This document shows positions 1-5,982 of a stretch of DNA of 8,081 bases, piece by piece. This DNA comes from Thermoprotei archaeon (GTDB lineage Archaea; Thermoproteota; Thermoprotei; Thermofilales; B20-G17), in NCBI GenBank assembly GCA_003650785.1, contig QMRW01000054.1:1-8081 (forward strand), in the 5' to 3' direction. The notes beneath the pieces were generated by a model, which saw nothing but the letters and a program-made list of their open reading frames with translations, had not been told where the DNA came from and made no database searches. A program made the position numbers and the translations under genes. Position 1 is the first letter of the stretch; every line of letters starts with the position of its first letter.

Positions 1-1
1 C

Positions 2-346
2 CTCCTCTATGGAGATATATACCCGAGCTCTCTAGGTCCTATGTATATCGGTACAAAAACGCTTCATGTAGTTAAGGGAGCTGCACTAACAAGACATTTC
101 GCAGCTTATTTAATAGACTTTAGGAATATGAACTTAGAAGAGGTATTCTGTACAGAATGGAAGGCATCATCGAGATATGAACACCCAGAATATCCAATTC
201 ATACGTACTCATCAGTAGTTCACGACACTCTTAGAGGAAGATGGCTCGTATTGGTAGAGGCTGTAGATCCTATTCACAGTAGAGAACCTGGACTTAACAC
301 TGAAGTTGATAGGCTTTTACTGTATATCAGTGAAGTTGAAGATTAA
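2..346 (+). CDS. C-terminal fragment of an unassigned protein, cut by the left window edge
   Basis: The reading frame is open from the first complete codon at base 2 to a TAA stop, so the gene begins outside the window; the ATG at 41 is probably internal. About 114 residues are visible. They form short runs of alternating hydrophobic residues broken by polar turns. Examples are a YSSVVHD stretch followed by RGRWLVLVEAVDP, then a final RLLLYIS strand. There are no membrane segments or cysteine clusters. The pattern resembles the last blades of a beta-propeller protein, such as some glycosidases or carbohydrate-binding proteins, but I do not recognise a family signature and assign no function. 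A T-run follows the stop directly. The next gene has its own putative promoter, so the two are probably not cotranscribed. I am sure it is coding and unsure of its identity. Confidence 0.75.
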   Translation, partial: LLYGDIYPSSLGPMYIGTKTLHVVKGAALTRHFAAYLIDFRNMNLEEVFCTEWKASSRYEHPEYPIHTYSSVVHDTLRGRWLVLVEAVDPIHSREPGLNTEVDRLLLYISEVED

Positions 347-351
347 TTTTT
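347..351 (+). terminator. T-run directly after the first stop codon
   Basis: Five consecutive T residues follow the stop of the first gene with no hairpin. Archaeal RNA polymerase often terminates on T-rich tracts alone, so this may be the 3' end of the upstream transcript. The site is short and supported only by its position. Confidence 0.25.
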
Positions 352-468
352 GCTCTTCGGTCTAATCTAAATGCCCTCACTTAGGTCTACACATGTATAA
401 ACTTATAACATTCATATTAAATAGAATAGCAAAGAAAATATTATTTTTCACATACTTGTCATATAGCC

Positions 469-1059
469 ATGCAGCGTGAGTATCCTTGGAAGACTAAGGA
501 AGCATTACTAGAAGTCATAAATGTACTATCAAGCAGGAAGATAAGATGGGTTCTCATCGGTAGCACTGCAAGCTATTTACATGGATTAGACATAATGCCT
601 AGAGACTTAGACATATTAGTTGACTTAGAGAGGGTATATGAAGTTGACAGGTTATTAGCATCTAAATTTACTATTATAAGAAGAGTTAGACAATCATCAA
701 GTGAACTCTATTCTAGTCACTACGGAATCTTTAAAGTTCATGATATCAGAGTAGAGGTAATGGCAGATCTCAAGATACGGAGGGAGTATGGTACTCTTAA
801 GCTAGATTTCGATGAGATATATCTCTATTCAAAGAGAATCAAAGTCGACAGAATCTACATAAGATTGATTCCCTTAGAGTGGCAACTAGTAGCTTATGTC
901 ATGATACCAGGTAGAGAGAAACGTGTAAAGGCTATTTTAGCTCTACTTAGAATTAGAGGAGTTGAGGAAGGAGCATTAGATTCAGCACTTCAACATGCAC
1001 CAGTTAGTGTTAAGAATGTAGTCTTGAGATTATTAAGAGACTCAGGCTTATTAAACTGA
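469..1059 (+). CDS. Nucleotidyltransferase-fold protein
   Basis: This 196-residue protein carries the polymerase-beta-type nucleotidyltransferase signature near its N-terminus. A Gly-Ser pair (residues 31-32) is followed 12 residues later by PRDLDILVD (44-52), whose Asp46 and Asp48 would bind the metal-nucleotide complex. The third carboxylate is probably Glu96 in RVEVMAD, at the end of the next strand, where Asp is more usual. Residues 110-196 are helical and probably bind substrate. Relatives include the AbiEii/MNT-type proteins that modify other proteins or tRNAs, but the substrate cannot be told from sequence. There is no Shine-Dalgarno site. An AT-rich box at 436-443 lies about 30 bases upstream of the ATG, which suggests a leaderless transcript. 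CutA starts 25 bases after the stop, so the two may share an mRNA. The usual HEPN partner is not adjacent; a truncated HEPN gene lies beyond CutA. Confidence 0.8.
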   Translation: MQREYPWKTKEALLEVINVLSSRKIRWVLIGSTASYLHGLDIMPRDLDILVDLERVYEVDRLLASKFTIIRRVRQSSSELYSSHYGIFKVHDIRVEVMADLKIRREYGTLKLDFDEIYLYSKRIKVDRIYIRLIPLEWQLVAYVMIPGREKRVKAILALLRIRGVEEGALDSALQHAPVSVKNVVLRLLRDSGLLN

Positions 1060-1074
1060 CCTCTAGAGTTGAAA

Positions 1075-1081
1075 GGGGTGA
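1075..1081 (+). promoter_or_regulatory. Shine-Dalgarno-like site for cutA
   Basis: GGGGTGA matches the archaeal GAGGTGA consensus with one difference. It lies 3 bases before the GTG at 1085 and 6 bases before the TTG at 1088. The spacing therefore favours translation starting at one of these codons rather than at the ATG further in at 1118. Confidence 0.5.
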
Positions 1082-1084
1082 GAA

Positions 1085-1423
1085 GTGTTGAGAGAAGGCT
1101 TTATTGAAGATGTGATAATGATTTTCTCCACCGTAAGTTCCAAGGGAGAAGCTGAGAAAATAGCTAGAGCGTTAATAGGAAAGAGAGTAGCTGCTTGTGT
1201 AAGTATGTTTGGACCTATTAAAAGTATGTACTGGTGGGATGGCAAAATAGAAGAGTCGGAGGAATACCTCCTCATAATAAAGACCACTCGGAGTAAGTAT
1301 GGGGAATTAGAGGGAATTATCAGCAAAATACACAGTTATCAAGTACCAGAAATACTAGCAATCCCAATCGTAAGTGCACTAAAAGAGTACATTGAATGGT
1401 TAAGAGAAGAACTAGAAGAGTGA
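1085..1423 (+). CDS. cutA: Divalent-cation tolerance protein CutA
   Basis: CutA is a small trimeric, ferredoxin-like cytoplasmic protein found in all domains. In bacteria it was linked to copper tolerance, but its molecular role remains unsettled. The family pattern is clear. Residues 13-20 form the first strand (IFSTVSSK), followed by the EAEKIARAL helix. Then comes AACVSMFGPIKSMYWWDGKIEE (36-57), where AACV and the W-x-G-K-I-E block are diagnostic, and then LLIIKT (62-67). The near-C-terminal HSYQVPEI (83-90) corresponds to the usual HPYEVPEI, with Ser in place of the first Pro. The length of 112 residues is normal with a short N-terminal extension: most CutA proteins begin about where Met12 lies. 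The GTG start is chosen because a GGGGTGA site precedes it. The gene follows the nucleotidyltransferase gene by 25 bases and is probably cotranscribed with it, though no functional link is evident. Confidence 0.93.
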   Translation: MLREGFIEDVIMIFSTVSSKGEAEKIARALIGKRVAACVSMFGPIKSMYWWDGKIEESEEYLLIIKTTRSKYGELEGIISKIHSYQVPEILAIPIVSALKEYIEWLREELEE

Positions 1424-1687
1424 AGTCGTATATTCCTCATTTCCGATCAACAGATTTCTTATCGAGAAAGGCTAAGTTCAAGATAACAGTGTTCTATAAT
1501 AATTACTAATCGTTTAATATACTCGCTCTGCAACTCCTGGCTTTAGTTATATGTTAAACTTTGAACTCATAGAAGAAATGGAGAAGAAATAGGGTAAGTG
1601 TAATCTTCAATTATAGTAACTAGTATATTATATGCAGAGATAGGTAAAAATAATGATAGTTGGACAACTATTATTAATCGAGTACCT

Positions 1688-1978
1688 ATGAAGTTAAACC
1701 CCTTAATCAATGACTACTATGAGTGGCTAGAAACAGCGTGGAGTAACTTTGAGAGAGCTTGTAGAGGATTTCGTAGTCAGGATTACGCTCAATATGTCCT
1801 TTATGCTCACCAGACAATAGAAGCCACTCTTAAAGTCTTCTATTTAAAGAAAGGTATCAAGCCCTTGGGAACTCACGATATAGCTTATCTCTATGAGCTT
1901 GTGATAAATCTCGATCTTGGCTTATCCATCAGCAAAGAAGAATTCCATAAGGTAGTGACAAAATTCTCGATATTATAG
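1688..1978 (+). CDS. HEPN-domain protein, apparently C-terminally truncated
   Basis: The 96-residue product begins like an archaeal HEPN protein: YYEWLETAWSNFERACRGFRSQDYAQYVLYAHQTIEATLKVFYLKKGIKPLGTHDI in residues 10-65 is two long helices with the A-x-Q-x-x-E core and the T-H-D segment. HEPN domains are all-helical; many act as RNases or pair with minimal nucleotidyltransferases in toxin-antitoxin modules. Typical members are 120 to 140 residues long and end with a helix carrying an RYP-type motif. This protein stops just before that point. Moving one frame back at the AAAA near 1959 gives about 19 more codons, but they lack the motif, so a simple frameshift does not restore it. No Shine-Dalgarno site precedes the ATG. 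No partner nucleotidyltransferase is adjacent; the nearest is beyond cutA. It may be a decaying gene or a short form without catalysis. Confidence 0.65.
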   Translation: MKLNPLINDYYEWLETAWSNFERACRGFRSQDYAQYVLYAHQTIEATLKVFYLKKGIKPLGTHDIAYLYELVINLDLGLSISKEEFHKVVTKFSIL

Positions 1979-2078
1979 TCAAAGTAATTGTGGTGCTAAG
2001 GTTTGACCTTGTTGAGTGAATAAATGAGAAGTAAAATATGAGTGGGTTCACCATAGTGTTTGGTAGATATTGGAGAGG

Positions 2079-2088
2079 TTTATATAAA
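2079..2088 (+). promoter_or_regulatory. TATA box upstream of the UroD-like gene
   Basis: TTTATATAAA is a near-ideal archaeal TATA box, preceded by a purine-rich GGAGAGG that could serve as BRE. Transcription would start near 2108-2112, leaving a leader of about 30 bases before the ATG at 2139. That leader contains GGAG at 2129-2132, 6 bases from the start codon. This is one of the clearest promoters in the window and marks the start of the 2139-4552 block. Confidence 0.6.
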
Positions 2089-2138
2089 GTATTGTAAGGT
2101 GACTAAGGAGGTAAGGGTGTGAGGAGTAGGAGTATATT

Positions 2139-3353
2139 ATGAATTCACGCGATAGATTGTTAATGAGTATTTACCACGAAGAACCAGATAGAGTACCTAT
2201 TACTCCGAGAATAGGGGCTAGATTTGTTCCGTGGCTCTATCCTGATCATAAAGAGCCATATTGGAAGATTGCATACTACACTTATAGGAGATTTAAATTT
2301 GATATTTACATCGATGGTTTGAGTCCTCCAGGATTGGTGAGAATTCCAATTTTGTTAGATTTCAGGCCCTCATCCAAAGTCCCATTTGGATATGAAGGCA
2401 TTAGTATTGAGATAAGTACTCATGATCTGAATGAGGATTATAAGATAGTTACTAGAATTATAAAGACTCCTAAGGGTTTATTGAGGGATAGGATTAAAGT
2501 TCCTAAACCAGTAAAACTAAAAGAACTTAAGCAAAGTTGGAGGTTTATGTGCTCACCATCATGGGTACCGTGTCCTTATCCCTTTATAATAGAGCACTTA
2601 GTTAAAACTTTAGATGATGTTGAAAAGGTAGAGTACATTCTCCCAGATCCTGGCAAAGTTAGTGAGAGGGAAATTAAGAAGATTAATGACTTTATAGGAA
2701 ATGATGGTTTGATATCATTTACAGCAGGGAATACAATAGACTATGCTATATATGCTCTGGGATTGAAGAATAGTCTATTGGCTTACTTTAGGAATAGAGA
2801 GCTATTAGTAAGCCTTCTTAAAGTTTTTCATGAACATACACTAGCAGTAACAGAAGTCCTATTGGAGAGAGGGGCTGAGATAATTTTCCATAGCAATTTT
2901 ATGGGTGGCGTTAGTGCTGGATGGAGTCCTAGGATATGGAATCATTTATTTAAACCATTGATTAAGGAACATGCCCTCCTCGTGAAGAAAATGGGTGGTC
3001 TTTTCCATTATTATGATGATGGTAAGATAATGGACATATTAGATTACATTAGAGAACTTAACATTGACATAATCACTATTGCACCTGAGAGGTATGGGAA
3101 TGATTTGAAACTTGTGAAGTTGAAGCTTGGTAACAGAATGTGTTTGAAGGGAGGTATAGATCCCGACATTATTAGGTTTGGTTCTATAGATGAGGTTATC
3201 TGTAATGTAAGATCAGCAATAGGTGCTATGGCTAATGGTGGAGGTCTCATATTAAGTTCATCTGATTCACTTCATGCATATACACCATTTGAAAACATAA
3301 GGGTTCTAATAAATGAAGTTAAAAAGTACGGGACTTATCCGTTAAAACAGTAA
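2139..3353 (+). CDS. Uroporphyrinogen-decarboxylase-fold protein (UroD/MtaA superfamily), non-haem type
   Basis: This 404-residue protein has the URO-D TIM-barrel layout. It opens with SRDRLLMSIYHEEPDRVPI (3-21), the usual R-x-x-x-x-x-x-x-x-E-P-D-R-V-P signature. The middle contains TAGNTIDYAI (195-204) and HSNFMGG (251-257). The end carries LKGGIDPDII (336-345) and the GGGLILSSSDSLH...TPFENI strand and loop (367-387). True HemE proteins are shorter and have an N-terminal RQAGR motif, absent here. Zinc methyltransferases such as MtaA use an H-x-C at the position where this protein has HYYDDGK (290-296), so a Zn-dependent methyl transfer to CoM or corrinoid is not supported. Paralogues like this are common beside sugar-catabolism genes in thermophiles, with unknown reactions. 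A Gfo/Idh/MocA gene follows after 173 bases, and a T-rich tract lies between them. The ATG is preceded by GGAG at good spacing. Confidence 0.82.
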   Translation: MNSRDRLLMSIYHEEPDRVPITPRIGARFVPWLYPDHKEPYWKIAYYTYRRFKFDIYIDGLSPPGLVRIPILLDFRPSSKVPFGYEGISIEISTHDLNEDYKIVTRIIKTPKGLLRDRIKVPKPVKLKELKQSWRFMCSPSWVPCPYPFIIEHLVKTLDDVEKVEYILPDPGKVSEREIKKINDFIGNDGLISFTAGNTIDYAIYALGLKNSLLAYFRNRELLVSLLKVFHEHTLAVTEVLLERGAEIIFHSNFMGGVSAGWSPRIWNHLFKPLIKEHALLVKKMGGLFHYYDDGKIMDILDYIRELNIDIITIAPERYGNDLKLVKLKLGNRMCLKGGIDPDIIRFGSIDEVICNVRSAIGAMANGGGLILSSSDSLHAYTPFENIRVLINEVKKYGTYPLKQ

Positions 3354-3424
3354 TCCATGAAGTAGAAATCAATGTGGAGCATTAATCGTAAAATGTGATA
3401 ATGTTCACATCAGATAGAAGGGCA

Positions 3425-3434
3425 TTTTCTTTTT
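3425..3434 (+). terminator. T-rich tract after the UroD-like gene
   Basis: Nine of ten bases are T, about 70 bases downstream of the stop codon, without a strong hairpin. Such tracts are enough for termination in Thermoprotei. If used, the oxidoreductase gene downstream would need its own promoter. Confidence 0.35.
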
Positions 3435-3526
3435 ATCACACTCTTTTGTAAACGCCTTCATACTCAAGGTGTACTACCGTTGCAGTTATTAAGGGTTGAG
3501 AACACTGAGACTTGTAGGGACGACTC

Positions 3527-4552
3527 ATGACTATCAGAGTTGGAATTATAGGTGTCGGTAGAAGGGGGCTGGCTCACTTGAGGACTCTAAGGAACTTTGA
3601 GAATGTTACTATTGCTGCTGTTTGCGATGTCGATAAAGCTAAATTGGGAAATGTAGTTAGAGAATATAAAGTAAAATCCTACCTAAACCTCGATGAGATG
3701 TTGGAGAAAGAGAGACTTGATGCAGTGGTTATATGTACACCTGTCCCATATCATGTCCCCCAAGCTCTAAGATGTATAGAGAAAGGTATCCATGTAATGA
3801 TAGAAAAACCTGTTTCCACATCCATCAAGGAGCTGAGAGAATTATTGAGAGCTGTTAGATCTAGGAATGTGATAGTAGCAGTGAGCTTTCAATCTAAATA
3901 CTCGAGGTTAGTTGATATCCTGAGAGAAAAGATCGACAGAAAAACTCTCTCTATGGTTGCAGGCTACTGGTATTGGACGATTCCACTAGTTTCATGGATA
4001 AGGAGAAGGGAATTAGCAGGAGGTCAAATTGTTGAACAAGCTATCCACTTGATCGATTTATATAGATATCTCGTAGGAGAAGTCTATAGCGTATATGCCA
4101 CCTATACTGAAAGAGGAAGAAATACTAGGGAGGATGAGGAACAGGGATTTAAAAACTGGACGAGCTACTCCGTAATTTTCAAGTTCAGAAATGATATTAT
4201 AGGAGTCTTATACTCTACATATGCTCTTTATCCCAAAATTTTCACAGATGAGAGAGGATACCATATAATGGTAGATTTTATCTGTAGAGAGATGCTAGTC
4301 CGTTATATCCATCCAAGAGAGGTAAGAATTTATAGAAGAAATCAGGAGGTAGAGAGCCATACCACTCCTATAGACTTTGACTATAGAATGTACGACTGCT
4401 TTATTAGAGCAGTGGAAACAGGAGATAAAGGCATACTACGTACGCATTACGAGGACTCCTTTATGACAAACATAGTAGCACTGGCTGCTAACGAATCCGC
4501 TATTACTGGGAGAGTCATAAAAATAGAGGAGTTTCTTTCATCTCATAACTAA
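3527..4552 (+). CDS. Gfo/Idh/MocA-family NAD(P)-dependent oxidoreductase
   Basis: The 341-residue protein has the two-domain layout of the family. An N-terminal Rossmann fold carries VGIIGVGRRGLAH (5-17; GxGxxG at Gly9, Gly11, Gly14) and an acidic residue after the second strand (Asp34, VCDVDKAK), which usually favours NAD over NADP. EKP at residues 93-95 supplies the conserved lysine and cis-proline near the nicotinamide. The C-terminal domain has GGQIVEQAIHLIDLYRYLVG (165-184), where His174 and Asp177 match the family's active-site pair. Members oxidise or reduce sugars, inositols, uronates or sugar-derived amines; the exact substrate cannot be read from sequence. GGGA at 3517-3520 sits 6 bases before the ATG, supporting this start. 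The upstream UroD-like gene and the nearby oligogalacturonate-lyase-like gene suggest a role in sugar-acid catabolism, by context only. Length and motifs are intact. Confidence 0.92.
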   Translation: MTIRVGIIGVGRRGLAHLRTLRNFENVTIAAVCDVDKAKLGNVVREYKVKSYLNLDEMLEKERLDAVVICTPVPYHVPQALRCIEKGIHVMIEKPVSTSIKELRELLRAVRSRNVIVAVSFQSKYSRLVDILREKIDRKTLSMVAGYWYWTIPLVSWIRRRELAGGQIVEQAIHLIDLYRYLVGEVYSVYATYTERGRNTREDEEQGFKNWTSYSVIFKFRNDIIGVLYSTYALYPKIFTDERGYHIMVDFICREMLVRYIHPREVRIYRRNQEVESHTTPIDFDYRMYDCFIRAVETGDKGILRTHYEDSFMTNIVALAANESAITGRVIKIEEFLSSHN

Positions 4553-4908
4553 ATAGCGGGGTATACCTGATAATTTCCCTATTTAAATACAAATGAATTC
4601 TATGGCTACACCATATCTACGAGATATAACTCCCTTAATGTGGAATAGTTTTACAACGATTTCGGAAATAATAGATCAGGAGCTATAGTAAGGTACGCTT
4701 ATTTAATCTGTTGTATTAACTCATGTAATTTGCCTAGGTAGACTAGTATGAAGTTTCTTAAATACCATCAGCCACTATCACTGTTAAGTCTCCCTCTACC
4801 TTGGACTAAAATGACATGCTAATTTATTTCATTATACACTATCTTAGTGAGAGAGTAAGCTGATGTGGAAGGGTTAATATTACCACTACTAGGATAACTC
4901 TGCTCAAA
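4553..4908. other. 356-base noncoding gap between convergent genes
   Basis: The oxidoreductase gene and the vapBC operon converge on this gap, so it should contain two 3' ends and no promoter for either. I see no convincing ORF, tRNA, long repeat or strong hairpin on either strand. The only local symmetries are GGTATACC near 4560 and a 5-bp stem with a 3-base loop at 4837-4849. Both are short enough to be chance. Confidence 0.5.
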
Positions 4909-5361
4909 TTAAAAGTAACTGGGTTCCAATCGTATTATGTCTTTTAATGAGTCGAAGTGTTTGTCATAGGAGACTATCTTGTTTATTCCAAGCTTTTTCA
5001 TAACAGAATAGGCTAATGCATCGTCAAAGTCTAAGCCGTGCTTTTCCATATACCTAGTGGCTGAAATTCTATCAAATAGTGACAAGTAGTATATTCTCAA
5101 CCCTTTATAGCCGTAAAGAGATGAAATAAATATCCTTAGCTCATGTGGCTTCTTACCATAGTTTTCCATTACGATCAGTATACTGTCTATGTGAAAACAT
5201 GTAATTATAGCCTTTAACGCGCCTATCTTGACTTTATTTAGAAATACTTCACATTCATCTGCATATTCTTGATCTAACTCGAGCTCTAAGAATATGTTAG
5301 AGTCTACAAAATACACTTTGTCAACATCTAGTTTTCCTGACCCTAATTGATCGAGCTTCAT
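4909..5361 (-). CDS. vapC: VapC-type PIN-domain toxin (ribonuclease)
   Basis: PIN-domain toxins are Mg2+-dependent RNases, held inactive by VapB. In this 151-residue product the first strand is VYFVDSNIFLELEL, with catalytic Asp20. The C-terminal half carries LDFDDALAYSVMKKLGINKIVSYDKHFD (110-137), where Asp114 and Asp133 occupy the usual D-x-x-x-A and D-K-x-F positions. The second acidic position, usually a Glu in the second helix, is less clear; Asp59 or Glu66 could fill it. The ATG at 5361 is chosen because GGGGTTGA on the same strand lies about 8 bases upstream. Other options are the TTG at 5373 or the GTG at 5316, which would begin directly at the PIN strand, 4 bases after the vapB stop. 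With the chosen start the gene overlaps vapB by about 40 bases, implying translational coupling. Little doubt remains about the PIN fold. Confidence 0.85.
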   Translation of the reverse strand: MKLDQLGSGKLDVDKVYFVDSNIFLELELDQEYADECEVFLNKVKIGALKAIITCFHIDSILIVMENYGKKPHELRIFISSLYGYKGLRIYYLSLFDRISATRYMEKHGLDFDDALAYSVMKKLGINKIVSYDKHFDSLKDIIRLEPSYF

Positions 5362-5602
5362 GTTGGAGCTCAACCCCGCTTTTCTTCACATGTTTCAACA
5401 TACCTCTTATTGCCTTGACAGGATCATCTGGAATTTTGATTTCAGCTAGCATAATCTCATGCTCCAAAAGCCACTTCCTCATAGCATCTTCAACAGCCTT
5501 ACTGATAGAGCCACGACCATAACCATATACCTCCATTGCTACCTTACGAAATCTCTTTTCCAGCTCTTCATCTATGTAAACCTTTAAGCCCTTCATAAAC
5601 AT
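5321..5602 (-). CDS. vapB: VapB-type ribbon-helix-helix antitoxin
   Basis: The N-terminal half is a ribbon-helix-helix DNA-binding domain: a strand LKVYID (6-11), a first helix EELEKRFRKVAMEVYG, a short GRGSIS turn (30-34) and a second helix KAVEDAMRKWLLEH. The rest (50-93) is charged and contains IPDDP, probably the extended arm that wraps the toxin. The length of 93 residues is normal. Two ATG codons are possible; the second, at 5596, has a G-run 6 bases upstream and may be the true start, giving 91 residues. The vapC gene overlaps its 3' end, as in most vapBC operons. A perfect inverted repeat lies just upstream and should be the site where VapB or VapBC represses its own promoter. Cellular role: antitoxin and autorepressor. 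It is intact. Confidence 0.85.
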   Translation of the reverse strand: MFMKGLKVYIDEELEKRFRKVAMEVYGYGRGSISKAVEDAMRKWLLEHEIMLAEIKIPDDPVKAIRGMLKHVKKSGVELQHEARSIRVRKTRC

Positions 5603-5608
5603 CCCCCA

Positions 5609-5630
5609 ATCCCTATAGGTATATAGGGAT
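5609..5630. promoter_or_regulatory. Probable VapB operator: perfect 9-bp inverted repeat
   Basis: ATCCCTATA and TATAGGGAT are exact reverse complements separated by 4 bases. The repeat lies between the vapB TATA box and the start codon, over the expected transcription start. Ribbon-helix-helix antitoxins bind such palindromes as paired dimers and block initiation, so autoregulation is the natural reading. The symmetry is seen directly; the binding is inferred. Confidence 0.65.
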
Positions 5631-5640
5631 ATAAACCTTT
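5630..5640 (-). promoter_or_regulatory. TATA box and BRE of the vapBC operon
   Basis: Read on the minus strand, AAAGGTTTATA is a BRE-like purine run followed by a TATA element. Transcription would start about 25 bases downstream near 5607, leaving a leader of only about 5 to 11 bases before the vapB start codons. On the plus strand the same bases read TATAAA (5630-5635), which could also direct transcription to the right, towards the RNA-like element at 5671. Confidence 0.5.
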
Positions 5641-5670
5641 AGTTCTGAATCTCTAGTACTAGAAAGAATT

Positions 5671-5790
5671 AGAAGCGGTAGGGAAGCTATCCGGTTGCTG
5701 AACCGGAGGTAGTCTTCGCAAGAAGCTTCAGTGACCAGAAACCTCTTCATCGTTCAGGCGGGGAGTTCAATCATCATCTAGTTAGAGTAT
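5671..5790 (+). ncRNA. Solo IS200/IS605-type right end with omega-RNA-like scaffold and putative guide
   Basis: TnpB transposons end in a structured right end transcribed as omega-RNA: a scaffold that runs to the element boundary, then a guide copied from flanking DNA. Here I see a perfect hairpin CCGGTT-GCTG-AACCGG (5691-5706) and a second with a GNRA loop, CTTC-GCAA-GAAG (5714-5725). Then come GTGACCAGAAACC (5731-5743), GGCGGGGAG (5757-5765) and TTCAA (5766-5770). From memory, GGCGGGGAG followed by a short TCA-containing end is typical of archaeal IS605 right ends. A short frame at 5641-5709 ending REAIRLLNRR-stop could be the tail of a lost tnpB, but nothing upstream encodes a RuvC or zinc-finger segment. 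If the element is real, 5771-5790 would be the guide. It may be a relic, a deletion derivative mobilised in trans, or an orphan guide RNA. An antisense C/D-box reading of the same bases is a rival. Confidence 0.5.
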
Positions 5791-5792
5791 AG

Positions 5793-5815
5793 TTAGCTTT
5801 GGGCTAAAACCTTTT
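5793..5815 (+). terminator. Small hairpin followed by a T-run
   Basis: TTAGC and GCTAA form a 5-bp stem with a 5-base loop (5793-5807), followed by TTTT at 5812-5815. It lies just past the putative guide of the omega-RNA-like element and could mark its 3' end. The stem is weak, so this is tentative. Confidence 0.25.
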
Positions 5816-5842
5816 CTATGATCTGCTCTAAAGCTTCAAGTT

Positions 5843-5861
5843 GGAGTATGAAGAATACTCC
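5843..5861. repeat. Perfect 7-bp hairpin
   Basis: GGAGTAT and ATACTCC pair exactly around the 5-base loop GAAGA. It is followed on the plus strand by TATTTACAT, not a clean T-run. The hairpin lies in the same gene-free gap as the transposon-end-like element. Its role is unknown; it could be a terminator, a transposon-end hairpin or chance. Confidence 0.4.
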
Positions 5862-5933
5862 TATTTACATATTGTATCTAAAGTTAGAAAGAAGTAGAAA
5901 GAGAAATTAGGATGAGATAGTTGAAGAATAGGG

Positions 5934-5982
5934 AGGATGAACTCAGGCGGCACTGAGTGATGAGGAGAAGTAGGTAGGCTGA
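5934..5982 (+). ncRNA. Candidate C/D-box sRNA (2'-O-methylation guide)
   Basis: Archaeal C/D sRNAs have the order C, guide, D', C', guide, D. Here the order is AGGATGA (5934-5940, one mismatch to RUGAUGA), a 12-base spacer, CTGA (5953-5956), a perfect GTGATGA (5957-5963), a 15-base spacer and CTGA (5979-5982). The first spacer contains CAGGCGGC, complementary to GCCGCCTG. From memory that octamer occurs in crenarchaeal 16S rRNA just before GGGGAGTACGG. Weak points are the D'-C' spacing of zero, the 15-base second spacer and the lack of an obvious terminal stem. In addition, ACTCAG and CTGAGT (5941-5946 and 5953-5958) can form a competing hairpin. The target match is short enough to be chance. 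Confidence 0.35.

Noticed and set aside
1063..1326. Minus-strand ORF opposite cutA
   Set aside because: It is the antisense shadow of a well-recognised gene and shows no motif of its own.
1551..1592. Tiny ORF encoding a 12-residue charged peptide upstream of the HEPN gene
   Set aside because: It has no ribosome site, no family resemblance and no conserved nucleotidyltransferase motif, so I do not call it a gene or a remnant.
5641..5709. Short open frame ending REAIRLLNRR as a real tnpB tail
   Set aside because: A stop at 5632 limits it to about 22 codons with no zinc-finger or RuvC segment. I mention it as possible residue of tnpB but do not annotate it as a gene.
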